A stretch of 64,000 nucleotides of DNA. It comes from Tardiphaga robiniae. Its GTDB lineage: Bacteria; Pseudomonadota; Alphaproteobacteria; Rhizobiales; Xanthobacteraceae. Both the position numbers and the translations under genes were made by a program. The first letter of the stretch is position 1. Each line of letters begins with the position of its first letter. This document shows positions 34,424-44,417 of the stretch, piece by piece. Below the pieces are notes generated by a model. That model was not told the origin of the DNA, did no database searches, and saw nothing but the letters and a program-made list of their open reading frames with translations. Location: the NCBI RefSeq assembly GCF_001618955.1, contig NZ_LVYV01000012.1, positions 372,001 through 436,000 of the forward strand, read 5' to 3'.

Positions 34424-35341
34424 ATGAACGAACCATTGATGCCCCTGCTCACGATTCATCACAAGACCGAATATCGCTACGCGCATCCCGTCGCATTCGG
34501 CGAACACCGGGTCATGTTGCGGCCGCGCGATGGCCACGATCTGCGCATGCTCAACGGCAGACTGGACATTACGCCCGAGCCTGCATCGCTGCGCTGGATC
34601 CACGATGTGTTCGGCAATTCGGTAGCCATCGCCACCTTCGACGAGCGCGCGCGAAAGCTCACTTTCGTATCCACCGCGACCATCGAGCATCTGCCGTCGG
34701 ACGAGTTCGCGCTGACCGCCGACGACAAGGCCTATTTCTATCCGTTCCTCTATGATGCCGAGGAATTGCCCGATCTGCAGGAATTCATCCGCCCGCAATA
34801 TGGCGATCCCGACGGCGAACTCGCGGCCTGGGCGCGCGGCTTTCTCGATCCGCAGGGCCGCACGCCGACCTTCAACATTCTCTCCGGCATGACGCTCGGC
34901 ATTCGCAAACAGTTCGCCTATCGCAAGCGCTATGAACACGGTACCCAGCATCCGCTCGATACGCTGCAGACCAAATCCGGCACCTGCCGCGATTTCGCGC
35001 TGTTCATGATCGAGGCGCTGCGCCGGCTCGGCATCGCTGCGCGTTTCGTGTCGGGCTATCTGTTCATCCATGGCGACCGCGAGCACAATTATGTCGGCGG
35101 CGGTTCGACCCATGCCTGGGTACAGGTCTATCTGCCGGCCGCGGGCTGGATCGAATTCGATCCGACCAATGGCATCATCGGCAGCAAGGATCTCATTCGC
35201 GTCGCCGTCGCGCGCGATCCGCGTCAGGCGGTGCCGCTGCACGGCACCTATATGGGCTCGGCGGATGCGTTTCTCGGCATGGATGTGAGTATCAATGTGG
35301 TCTCAGCCGGCGACGATGCCGCACTTGCCGAGAAAGTCTAA
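34424..35341 (+). CDS. Transglutaminase-like cysteine protease family protein
   Basis: A 305-residue protein with an N-terminal beta-rich domain (LTIHHKTEYRYAHPVAFGEHRVMLRPR) and a transglutaminase-core domain. The catalytic triad is visible: Cys in SGTCRDFALFMIEALRRLG, His in GGSTHAWVQVYLPAAG and Asp in IEFDPTNGI. Bacterial members are mostly peptidases or peptide ligases; some lie in operons with circularly permuted ATP-grasp genes, which are absent here. It has no signal peptide, so it is cytosolic. The gamma-glutamylcyclotransferase-like gene follows 8 bp after its stop, suggesting an operon. Confidence 0.88.
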   Translation: MNEPLMPLLTIHHKTEYRYAHPVAFGEHRVMLRPRDGHDLRMLNGRLDITPEPASLRWIHDVFGNSVAIATFDERARKLTFVSTATIEHLPSDEFALTADDKAYFYPFLYDAEELPDLQEFIRPQYGDPDGELAAWARGFLDPQGRTPTFNILSGMTLGIRKQFAYRKRYEHGTQHPLDTLQTKSGTCRDFALFMIEALRRLGIAARFVSGYLFIHGDREHNYVGGGSTHAWVQVYLPAAGWIEFDPTNGIIGSKDLIRVAVARDPRQAVPLHGTYMGSADAFLGMDVSINVVSAGDDAALAEKV

Positions 35342-35349
35342 CCGCCGTC

Positions 35350-35745
35350 ATGCCCGATCGCGTTTTCGTCTACGGCACATTGATGCGCGGTTTCGATCAT
35401 CCAATGTCGAAACTGCTCTCGTCCGGTGCGGATTTTCTCGGCGAGGCCTCGTGCCGTGGCAGGCTCTATATGATCGCGCATTATCCGGGCTTGCTGCATT
35501 CCGATGACGCGAATGACATCGTGTTCGGCGAGTTGTTTCGGCTGCGCAAGCCGGATGAATTGATGGTGGCGCTCGACGACTATGAGAGTGTGGGGCCGGG
35601 CCATCCGCAGCCGACGCTATATCTGCGTGAACGGATCGCTGTGACGCTCGCCGATGGCAGCGTGGGCGAAGCCTGGACCTATATCTACAACAAGCCGGTC
35701 GATGAAACGAAGCGCATCATGTCCGGGCGCTTTCTCGCGCGTTAG
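35350..35745 (+). CDS. Gamma-glutamylcyclotransferase/AIG2-like protein
   Basis: A 131-residue protein of the AIG2/GGCT fold. The substrate-binding loop VFVYGTLMRGFDHP is at the N-terminus, and the catalytic glutamate is probably the one in VALDDYESVGP. The protein is short but complete for the family. Members release 5-oxoproline from gamma-glutamyl compounds; the exact substrate is unknown. It follows the transglutaminase-like gene by 8 bp. Its stop codon overlaps the stop of the convergent MFS gene by 4 bp, an end-to-end overlap leaving no room for a terminator. Confidence 0.86.
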   Translation: MPDRVFVYGTLMRGFDHPMSKLLSSGADFLGEASCRGRLYMIAHYPGLLHSDDANDIVFGELFRLRKPDELMVALDDYESVGPGHPQPTLYLRERIAVTLADGSVGEAWTYIYNKPVDETKRIMSGRFLAR

Positions 35746-36959
35746 GCCGCCTTTTTCCGGCTCGCGACTTCCAGCCCGAATAGTGCCAGCGCCACCAGCG
35801 ACGCGCCGATGCCGATCAGCGCGATCATCGAGGTGCCGCCCGATGCCACCGCAAATCCGCTGAAGCCCGAACCGATCGCGCCGCCGAAAAAGGCGCAGGC
35901 GAGAAACAGCGCGTTGAGCCGGCTGCGGATATGGCCGGCGAGCGCATAGATCGCGCGTTGTCCGGCCACGACATTACCCTGTGTGCCGGCATCGATCAGG
36001 ATGCCCGCGATCACGAACAGCGTCACCGCCGTCGCGCCGCCGGTGTGGCCGCCGATCCAGGTCAGGACGAAACTCACCAGCACTAGCAGCATCGCGGTGA
36101 CGGTCACGAGATCGCCGCGGCCGCGATCGGCGAGGCGTCCCGCAAGCGGCGCCACCAATGCGCCGCCGGCGCCCGACAGCAGGAAGGCCGACATGGCGAT
36201 ATGGCCGAACGAAAATGGCGGCTGCTCCAGCACCAGCGGCATCGCCGTCCAGAACAGGCTGAACGAGCCGTAAAGCAGACATTGATAGGCCGAGCGTTGC
36301 TGCAGCACCCGCGTGGTCAGCATCAGATCCCACAGCGAGTGGATCAGCGTCGCATAGGTTAACTCATGCTTCGGTTGCCGCCGCGGCAGCGCGATCGTCA
36401 TCAGCGCGAATACGCCGCACATCAGCACCGCCGACATCATGAACACGGCGCGCCAGCCGAACGAGCCGGCCACCATGGTGGCCAGCGGCCGCGACAGCAG
36501 GATGCCGAACAGCAGCCCGCTCATCACGGTGCCGACGATCTGCCCGCGCCGTTGCTCCGGCGCCAGATGCGCCACCACCGGCATGATCATCTGGGTGCCG
36601 ACGGCGGTGACGCCGAGCAGCAGCGATGAGGCGAGGAAGATCGATGCCGTTGGTGCCGCCGCGGCGATCAGCAGGCTCACGATCAGGCAGCCGAGCGTGA
36701 TCAGGATCAGCCGCTTGTTCTCGACGAGATCGCCGAGCGGCACCAGGAACAGGAGCCCCAGCACATAGCCGAACAGCACCATGGTGAGCATGACGCCAGC
36801 CGACGACAGGTCGAGCCCGAAGCTCTCGCTGATCGGCCCCACCAGCGGCTGCGCGTAATAGACATTGGCGACGGTGACGCCGCAGGCGACGGCAAAGGAA
36901 AAAATCAGCCAGCCGCCGGGACCGGAGTCGCGGGCGGGATGTTCGGGCGATGAGGACAT
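35742..36959 (-). CDS. MFS transporter
   Basis: A 405-residue major facilitator with about twelve hydrophobic segments. It opens SFAVACGVTVANVYYAQPLVGPISESFGL, followed by the loop 2-3 motif LLFLVPLGDLVENKRLIL. The pattern (YYAQPL near the N-terminus) is that of the YgaY/NepI-like drug or arabinose-type exporters. The start is set at 36959; an upstream in-frame ATG at 37013 and the rest of the frame to 37103 add a charged stretch unlike the family. Substrate is unknown. It is tail-to-tail with the cyclotransferase gene and preceded by a type C repeat. Confidence 0.85.
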   Translation of the reverse strand: MSSSPEHPARDSGPGGWLIFSFAVACGVTVANVYYAQPLVGPISESFGLDLSSAGVMLTMVLFGYVLGLLFLVPLGDLVENKRLILITLGCLIVSLLIAAAAPTASIFLASSLLLGVTAVGTQMIMPVVAHLAPEQRRGQIVGTVMSGLLFGILLSRPLATMVAGSFGWRAVFMMSAVLMCGVFALMTIALPRRQPKHELTYATLIHSLWDLMLTTRVLQQRSAYQCLLYGSFSLFWTAMPLVLEQPPFSFGHIAMSAFLLSGAGGALVAPLAGRLADRGRGDLVTVTAMLLVLVSFVLTWIGGHTGGATAVTLFVIAGILIDAGTQGNVVAGQRAIYALAGHIRSRLNALFLACAFFGGAIGSGFSGFAVASGGTSMIALIGIGASLVALALFGLEVASRKKAA

Positions 36960-37096
36960 GGAGGCTTTCAGGCGGGCGGGGCGGTGGGAGAGATATGGCG
37001 CATGTGATGCCATGCCAGAAGTGCGGCGTCTTGAATGGGAGCCATGCAGGTTGGATGTTCGGGCCTCGCCGGGCGGTTGACGTGGCGAATAACCCG

Positions 37097-37259
37097 CCGT
37101 CATTCCGGGGCGTATGCGCGTCAGCGCATGCGACCCCGGAATCCTGAAGTGGCTTGGCGTTGCCGGAGACTCCCATGTCGAGATTCCGGGCTCGGCCCCG
37201 CCGCCTTCGGCGCCGGTCCCGCCCTCAGCCGCTCCTGTGGAGTGGCGGGGAATGACGGG
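37097..37259. repeat. Palindromic intergenic repeat, type C copy 1
   Basis: A 163-bp element bounded by GTCATTCCGGGGC at the left and GGGGAATGAC at the right. Internal hairpins include GTATGCGCGTCAGCGCATGC. The same ends occur at 38574-38757 and 55427-55567 with different interiors. It lies between the MFS start and the brnA stop. Confidence 0.75.
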
Positions 37260-37264
37260 GAGAA

Positions 37265-37585
37265 CTATGCCCGTTTCTTGGTCTTCGGCTTGGCCTTCTG
37301 CAGCATGTAAGACCGTAGCACCGCATTCATCCGGCCCTGATAGCCGTCGCCGCCGCTTTTGAAGAAGTCGAGCACGTCTTCGTCGATGCGGATGGAGATC
37401 GCTCTCTTCCTGGCGGGCATGACGACGACGCCATCCGACCAGTCGATATCGAGAGGCACCGCGTCGGGATCATTGCGAACCGCTTCTTCGATCTGTTCGT
37501 CGGTCAGTGCGTCGAGTGCGGCCCAATCGGTCCTGCCTCGAATAGGTTCGTATCTAGAGACGATCGTAATATTTTCTTCGCTCAT
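37265..37585 (-). CDS. brnA: BrnA-family antitoxin
   Basis: A 106-residue antitoxin of type II system BrnTA. The C-terminal ribbon-helix-helix-like region AISIRIDEDVLDFFKSGGDGYQGRMNAVLRSYM is diagnostic. The N-terminal acidic part (LTDEQIEEAVRNDPDAVPLDIDW) is the usual toxin-contact region. The start at 37585 (GAAAAG upstream) overlaps the toxin gene by 32 bp, which matches the toxin-first order of brnTA operons. BrnA binds and neutralises BrnT, and the complex represses its own promoter. Confidence 0.9.
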   Translation of the reverse strand: MSEENITIVSRYEPIRGRTDWAALDALTDEQIEEAVRNDPDAVPLDIDWSDGVVVMPARKRAISIRIDEDVLDFFKSGGDGYQGRMNAVLRSYMLQKAKPKTKKRA

Positions 37586-37853
37586 CTTTTCGCGCGCGGC
37601 GCGCGGAGATGATGTGGCAGAATGTGCCGCGGATCGTGCACGCGACGGCGACTTCTCGCCCTTCGAGATAGCCGAAGATTTGGTACCTGATTTCGCCATG
37701 ACGGTCCGATCTCCGGACGAAAATGTAGCCATCAAAGATTTGTCGAACGTGAGCAAAGTCGATCTTGTGATCGATCAGATTGCTTTCGCGCTTGGGCGGA
37801 TTCCAGCCGAACTCGGAAATGCCGGCGAACAAATGCGTAAGGCTCTCTGTCAT
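37554..37853 (-). CDS. brnT: BrnT-family ribonuclease toxin
   Basis: A 99-residue toxin with the RelE-like BrnT fold. Typical elements are FGWNPPKRESNLIDHKIDFAHVRQIFDG, EIRYQIFGYLEGREVAVACTIRG and the C-terminal HIISARRARKDERRKYYDRL. BrnT cleaves RNA and arrests translation when BrnA is lost. It is first in the operon, overlapping brnA by 32 bp. A good sigma70 promoter with palindromic sequence lies 78-106 bp upstream, between it and the chlorite-dismutase-like gene. Confidence 0.9.
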   Translation of the reverse strand: MTESLTHLFAGISEFGWNPPKRESNLIDHKIDFAHVRQIFDGYIFVRRSDRHGEIRYQIFGYLEGREVAVACTIRGTFCHIISARRARKDERRKYYDRL

Positions 37854-37928
37854 CGCAAAGCCCCCGACTTACGTCAGCAACTATAGGGTGCTGAATTGGG
37901 AGTTTGCTACGCAAGAGTTAGCTATCGT

Positions 37929-37959
37929 CGTATATACGATTGTATATGCGGCTGGTCAA
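37929..37959 (-). promoter_or_regulatory. brnTA promoter with overlapping palindromic operator
   Basis: On the minus strand TTGACC (37959-37954), a 17-bp spacer and TATATA (37936-37931) form a near-consensus sigma70 promoter for brnT. The -10 lies within the perfect palindrome CGTATATACG (37929-37938), and a related TGTATATGCG follows at 37941-37950. This is a fitting place for autorepression by the BrnT-BrnA complex. Confidence 0.7.
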
Positions 37960-38510
37960 GCCACCTTCACCACCCGCACATCCACCTCGCGCTCCACATA
38001 GCTCCACTCTTCCGTCTCGCGCAGGCCGCCAACCAGATCCTCGAAGCTCTGCGCATGTTCCGGCGCATATTCGAACCAGGTGAGGAAATCGAAGGGCTCA
38101 CCGAGGTCGCGCGAATGATAAAGTTGCCGCGCGATGGCGGGCAGGTATTTGAGGCTGTCGGCAATGTGGCGGGATTTGTCCTCGAAAATCCTTCGCCGTT
38201 CGTTCTGGGTCATGTCCCACCACGCCGCGTTCTTCCGGATCGGGATCAGCGCGCCATGGGTTGCCTCTGGTCGGCCGAGGCCGGCCTGTGCCGCAACCAG
38301 CGCGATTTTCTCGGTACGCTCGACATAGCGGACGTGGCTGGCGACGCCGGCGAGGCGCCAGGATGTCTGCGAGGGCAGCAGCGGCAGTGAGATGGCGTCG
38401 GCATGGGTGATGGATAGCGCCGCAACGGGTTTCAGCGCCTCACCCTTCACGGGTGAGATCGAGATCACCTGCCATGCACCGCTATTGCCGCCGCGGAATG
38501 TCGTGAACAT
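37956..38510 (-). CDS. cld: Short (lineage II) chlorite dismutase-like heme protein
   Basis: A 184-residue protein of the chlorite dismutase family, of the short dimeric type described from Nitrobacter winogradskyi. H115 (in KSRHIADSLKY) is the probable axial heme ligand, and R128 (in LPAIARQLYHS) sits 13 residues later, the same spacing as His114 and Arg127 of the Nitrobacter enzyme. The distal Arg marks chlorite-degrading members, while HemQ-type coproheme decarboxylases lack it. The C-terminal DFLTWFEYAPEH segment is shared. The protein has no signal peptide. It lies just upstream of the brnTA operon on the same strand; its stop overlaps the brnTA promoter. Physiological role in non-perchlorate bacteria is unsettled. 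Confidence 0.82.
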   Translation of the reverse strand: MFTTFRGGNSGAWQVISISPVKGEALKPVAALSITHADAISLPLLPSQTSWRLAGVASHVRYVERTEKIALVAAQAGLGRPEATHGALIPIRKNAAWWDMTQNERRRIFEDKSRHIADSLKYLPAIARQLYHSRDLGEPFDFLTWFEYAPEHAQSFEDLVGGLRETEEWSYVEREVDVRVVKVA

Positions 38511-38573
38511 GGGGCAAGGAGAGCGTGGAACCCGGCGGAGTTCAAGCTAATTGACACAAGCTTGCCACACCCA

Positions 38574-38757
38574 CGTCATTCCGGGGCGCGAGCGGCGGCA
38601 GCCGCGCGCCAACCTCAGCCATTCCAATTGGAATGGCGGGGAATCCCATCATGTTCATCGCCTCTCGCCTGCCGGTGTCCAGACGTGATGAACACATCGG
38701 GATTCCGGGTCTGCACTCCGACCGGCTTCGCCAGTCTCCGCGCATCCCGGAATGACG
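38574..38757. repeat. Palindromic intergenic repeat, type C copy 2
   Basis: A 184-bp element bounded by GTCATTCCGGGGC and CCCGGAATGAC. Inside are a CATTCCAATTGGAATG palindrome and GATTCCGGGTCTGCACTCC. It lies between the chlorite-dismutase-like gene and the dnaG start. The region 38511-38853 holds nothing else recognisable except short spacer. Confidence 0.75.
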
Positions 38758-38853
38758 ATGGGTGGCTCTAAGTCCCGGCCGCCCTGTGTATAATGGGGCC
38801 GAACCGGCGATTTCTGGCCTTTGCCGCCGCGCGCCCTATATGCAGTACACCCC

Positions 38854-40884
38854 ATGCGCTTCACGCCCCAATTCCTCGACGATCTGCGCGCCCGGCTTCC
38901 GGTTTCGGAAGTCGTGAGCAAGCGCGTCAAGTTGAAGAAGGCGGGACGGGAGTGGAAGGGGCTGTCGCCGTTCCAGCAGGAGAAGTCGCCGTCGTTTTTC
39001 GTCAATGACGAGAAGGGATTTTATCACGACTTCTCGTCAGGCAAGCACGGCGACATCATCAATTTCGTGATGGAGACCGATGGCGCCAGTTTCGTCGAGG
39101 CCGTCGAGCGGCTGGCGCAGATGGCGGGCGTCGCGCTGCCGGCGGCGACGCCGGATGCGGCGCGCCATGAGCAGCGCCGCAAGACGCTCTATGACGTGAT
39201 GGATCTCGCCGCGAAATTCTTCGCGGAGACGCTGGTGGGGCGGGAGGGCGCGCGCGCGCGCGGCTATCTCGCCGATCGCGGCATCACGCCCGCGGTGCAG
39301 CTGCAGTTCCGCATGGGCTTTGCATCCGAAGATCGCTTCGCGCTGAAGGAGTATCTCGGCGCTGCCGGCGTGCCGGTGCCCGACATGGTCGAGGCCGGAT
39401 TGCTGATCGGGGGCGAGGATATCCCGGTGCCCTATGATCGCTTCCGCGATCGCGTGATGTTTCCGATTTCCGACGTGCGCGGACGCATCATCGCCTTTGG
39501 TGGCCGTGCGCTGAAGAAGGATGCGCCGGCGAAATATCTGAACTCGCCGGAAACGCCGCTGTTTCACAAGGGCGACAATCTCTACAACCTGCCGATGGCG
39601 CGGAAGGCCGCGCATGACGGCGCGTCGCTGGTGGTGGTCGAAGGCTATGTCGACGTCATCGCCATGGTCGGCGTCGGCTTTCCCGGGGCAGTAGCCCCAC
39701 TCGGCACCGCGCTGACTGAAAACCAGCTTCAACTGCTCTGGAAGATGGCCGACGAGCCGATCCTCTGTTTCGACGGCGACAAGGCCGGCCAGAAGGCAGC
39801 ATGGCGCGCGGCCGAACTGGCGCTGCCGCATCTCAAGCCCGGCAAGAGTTTGCGCTTTGCGCTGCTGCCCGAAGGTCAGGACCCCGACGACCTCGCGCGT
39901 TCCGGCGGCCGCGCGGCGATCGAGGACGTGATGGCGGCGGCAGGCACGCTGTCGGACCTGATCTGGGCGCGCGAGATCGCCGGCGGCAGTTTCGCGACGC
40001 CGGAGCGCCGTGCGGCGCTGGAGGCGCGCATCAACGAATTGTCGAACGGCATCCGCGATGATGTCGTGAAGAAATACTACCGCCAGGATATGACCGAGCG
40101 GCTGCAGCGCGCCTTCGGCACCGGCCCAAAAAACTACGGCGGTAACTACGGCGGTAACAACGGTGGCCGCGGCGGCTTCCAGCCGGGCGGCGGAGGCGGC
40201 GGTTTTGCCCGTTCTCCGCGTCCGTTTACCCCCGGTCCAGCCGGGCGAATCAGTGGCGGCGGGCGGTTTGGGGCCAATGCCGGGCCGCAAACCATCCAGC
40301 GCGGGCCCTATCAGGTCGTCAGTCCACAGCTTGCGACGTCGTCGATCATGCGCGGCCAGCGCAGCGCCATTTCCCGGCGCGAAGCGCTGATCGTGCAGTC
40401 GCTGATCAACCATCCCTGGCTGCTGCATGACCGGCTGGAGGAGGTGGCGGCGCTGGAACTTGCCCATCCCGAGATGCACCGGCTGCGTGCGGCGATCATC
40501 GCGGCCTTTGCCCATGAGCATCATCACGGCGATGAGGCCGAGCAAAGTGAACAAATGCGTTCAGATCTGGTTAAAGCCGGATATTCTGAGCAATTACAAC
40601 ATGTTGAGCAGGCGGTAACGACCCAGGCGGTGTGGGCGGCGCGGCCCGGCGCGGCCCGCGAGGACGTTCTTTCCACCTGGACGCAGCTCGTTGCCTTGCA
40701 TCGCCAGTGGCACTCATTACTTAGGGAGCTTAAAGACGCGGAGCTTGCTCTGGGCGCAGAAGCGAGCGAAACGAACTACGGCTGGCTGCGCGATGTGAAG
40801 GCCCGGTTGGCTGAGGTCGACGGGATCGAGGCGCTGATCGAGGGATTCGGAGAATCCTCGGGGCGGTTCCAGCGCAGTTCGTGA
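38854..40884 (+). CDS. dnaG: DNA primase
   Basis: A 676-residue DnaG primase that makes RNA primers for replication. The N-terminal zinc-binding module is present as a fold (GLSPFQQEKSPSFFV, GFYHDFSSGKHGDIINFV), but all four usual ligands (CxxH...CxxC) are replaced by Ser, Gln, Asp and Ser. The catalytic RNA polymerase domain follows with DRFRDRVMFPISD, IAFGGRAL, the TOPRIM glutamate in VVVEGYVDVIA and acidic CFDGDKAGQKAA. A glycine/asparagine-rich linker (about residues 430-480) precedes the C-terminal helicase-binding domain. The start at 38854 (MRFTPQFLDDLRARLP) is family-like. rpoD follows, as in many proteobacteria. Confidence 0.94.
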   Translation: MRFTPQFLDDLRARLPVSEVVSKRVKLKKAGREWKGLSPFQQEKSPSFFVNDEKGFYHDFSSGKHGDIINFVMETDGASFVEAVERLAQMAGVALPAATPDAARHEQRRKTLYDVMDLAAKFFAETLVGREGARARGYLADRGITPAVQLQFRMGFASEDRFALKEYLGAAGVPVPDMVEAGLLIGGEDIPVPYDRFRDRVMFPISDVRGRIIAFGGRALKKDAPAKYLNSPETPLFHKGDNLYNLPMARKAAHDGASLVVVEGYVDVIAMVGVGFPGAVAPLGTALTENQLQLLWKMADEPILCFDGDKAGQKAAWRAAELALPHLKPGKSLRFALLPEGQDPDDLARSGGRAAIEDVMAAAGTLSDLIWAREIAGGSFATPERRAALEARINELSNGIRDDVVKKYYRQDMTERLQRAFGTGPKNYGGNYGGNNGGRGGFQPGGGGGGFARSPRPFTPGPAGRISGGGRFGANAGPQTIQRGPYQVVSPQLATSSIMRGQRSAISRREALIVQSLINHPWLLHDRLEEVAALELAHPEMHRLRAAIIAAFAHEHHHGDEAEQSEQMRSDLVKAGYSEQLQHVEQAVTTQAVWAARPGAAREDVLSTWTQLVALHRQWHSLLRELKDAELALGAEASETNYGWLRDVKARLAEVDGIEALIEGFGESSGRFQRSS

Positions 40885-41176
40885 TGTCGGCCGAAGGCAA
40901 CTTTGCTGCGGATGGTGCCCGGGCAAACCGCGAAAAGACTCGCCAAACCCATGGTTTGGCTGCAAAAACAGGGTTAATCCGGGCTTAAGGCTCTCCACGT
41001 TAAGGGTCTGGGGCTTAAGTAGTGAAAACCGCGAAGACGACGTCGGGGGTGGCGATGGATATGCGCCGCCCTTTGTGCGTCAAGCGGTGACGATGATTGG
41101 ATCGGGGCGCGTGCGCCCCCTGGATTGATAGCGGGGCGGTGACGCCCCCGGCGTGAGCGCGTTTCAGGAGCATTGA
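40885..41176 (+). promoter_or_regulatory. dnaG-rpoD intergenic region with rpoD leader
   Basis: A 292-bp gap before rpoD. It holds two copies of GGCTTAAG about 30 bp apart (around 40982 and 41012) and the hairpin GGGGCGC-GT-GCGCCCC (41104-41119). A clear ribosome-binding site CAGGAG precedes the rpoD ATG by 6 nt. The rpoD promoter probably lies here, but I cannot place -35 and -10 elements with confidence. Confidence 0.4.
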
Positions 41177-43309
<2,133 letters not shown>

Positions 43310-43321
43310 GGCCTCTCAGTC

Positions 43322-43532
43322 GTCATTGCCGGGCAGCGCGAAGCGAGCTTCGCTAGATGACCCGGCAATCCATCTGACTTTGACGATGCCCGGCCTCGCG
43401 CCGGGCATTTTCGTTTGGGATGCGTCGAGCCACGCGCACCGGCCGGAGTGCTCCCTCTCCCCCTCTAGCGAAGCATCGCTTCGCGCGACGAAGCGAAGCT
43501 TCGCTAGGCGGGAGAGGGCCGGGGAGAGGGGG
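43322..43532. repeat. Clustered short palindromic repeats downstream of rpoD
   Basis: Three palindromic pieces follow rpoD: GTCATTGCCGGGC...GACCCGGCAAT (43322-43372), the rpoD terminator (43386-43416), and a TAGCGAAGCATCGCTTCGC...GAAGCGAAGCTTCGCTAGGCG element (43448-43532) within CTCTCCCC arms. The last pattern recurs in shorter form at 44249-44304. No gene is supported in 43310-43619. Confidence 0.65.
43386..43416 (+). terminator. Intrinsic terminator of rpoD
   Basis: Stem ATGCCCGGC (43386-43394) pairing with GCCGGGCAT (43400-43408) around a CTCGC loop, followed by TTTTCGTTT. It lies 76 bp after the rpoD stop. Confidence 0.82.
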
Positions 43533-43619
43533 CGCCACACACGCTGCTCTCGCCGATCTTGACGCCGTCCCATTCCCGCACTTTGATACCACTCATCGTC
43601 GCGGGAGCGGGGGCTGCCC

Positions 43620-43895
43620 ATGCCGACCATCGCGCATTTCTACGGCATCCTGATTCAGATGTATTACAACGACCATGAGCCGCCGCATTTCCACGCGCGC
43701 TATGGCCGGTCGAGGGCTATCGTCCGTCTCGCCGATGGCGTGGTGATCTCGGGCGAATTGCCTCCGACGGCCGTGCGGATACTGCGGCGCTGGGCTCTGG
43801 CGCGAAGCGCCGAATTGCACGATAATTGGCAACGCGCCCGTGCGCATCAGCCGCTTGAGAAGGTCGCTGGACCCGATGACGACACCACAACATGA
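43620..43895 (+). CDS. DUF4160 domain protein (putative toxin of a two-gene module)
   Basis: A 91-residue protein with the DUF4160 signature IAHFYGILIQMYYNDHEPPHFHARYG, rich in histidines, and the later AVRILRRWALARSAELHDNWQRA. DUF4160 genes are regularly paired with DUF2442 genes, as here, and such pairs have been proposed to be toxin-antitoxin modules; activity is not shown. The 3' end overlaps the DUF2442 gene by 20 bp. The module lies among palindromic repeats downstream of rpoD, in a stretch with several small accessory genes. Confidence 0.82.
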   Translation: MPTIAHFYGILIQMYYNDHEPPHFHARYGRSRAIVRLADGVVISGELPPTAVRILRRWALARSAELHDNWQRARAHQPLEKVAGPDDDTTT

Positions 43896-44169
43896 CTGGC
43901 CGATGGTCGATGTCCTGCGCCTGCGCGCACTCGATGGTCATCGCCTGTGGCTGCGTTTCTCGGACGGCAACGAAGGCGTTCGCGATTGCGCGGATTTCCT
44001 CACCGAGACTGGCCCGATGATCGAGCCGCTGCGCGATCCCGCCTTCTTTCAGCGCGTGTTCGTTGAAGATGGCGCGCCGACATGGCCGAACGGCTTCGAT
44101 CTCGATCCCATCAATCTCTATATGCAACTGCGCGATGCCGGGGCTCTAACGCGGGTCGCGGCGGAGTAA
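43876..44169 (+). CDS. DUF2442 domain protein
   Basis: A 97-residue protein of the DUF2442 family. The visible core is VLRLRALDGHRLWLRFSDGNEGVRDCADFL, followed by FQRVFVEDGAPTWPNGFDLDPINLYMQL, the family's hallmark ending. It overlaps the DUF4160 gene by 20 bp and is probably co-translated. DUF2442 proteins are the presumed antitoxin partner in these pairs. The start at 43876 is favoured over longer in-frame options within the DUF4160 gene. Confidence 0.82.
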   Translation: MTTPQHDWPMVDVLRLRALDGHRLWLRFSDGNEGVRDCADFLTETGPMIEPLRDPAFFQRVFVEDGAPTWPNGFDLDPINLYMQLRDAGALTRVAAE

Positions 44170-44248
44170 GGTGGCATAGCGCATCTGCTTGTGAGCGTAG
44201 GGCGGGTTAGCGCAGCGTAACCTACCCTTCCAGCACACCGGCCGTCAT

Positions 44249-44304
44249 GCTCCCTCTCTCCCTCTAGCGAAGCATCGCTAGGCGGGAGAGGGTCAGGGAG
44301 AGGG
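44249..44304. repeat. Short TAGCGAAGCATCGCTA palindrome repeat
   Basis: A 56-bp element: CTCCCTCTCTCCCTC, the palindrome TAGCGAAGCATCGCTA, then GGCGGGAGAGGGTCAGGGAG. It is a shortened form of the element at 43448-43532, differing by loss of the inner duplicated hairpin. Confidence 0.68.
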
Positions 44305-44417
44305 GCACCGCACACGACGCGGCCTACGTTGATAACTCCGTCACACCCTTTGATTGCACCCGTTCCCGCGCTAGCGTCACGTATTGCCGTTGCACATTTT
44401 CACCCGAGGACATTGCC

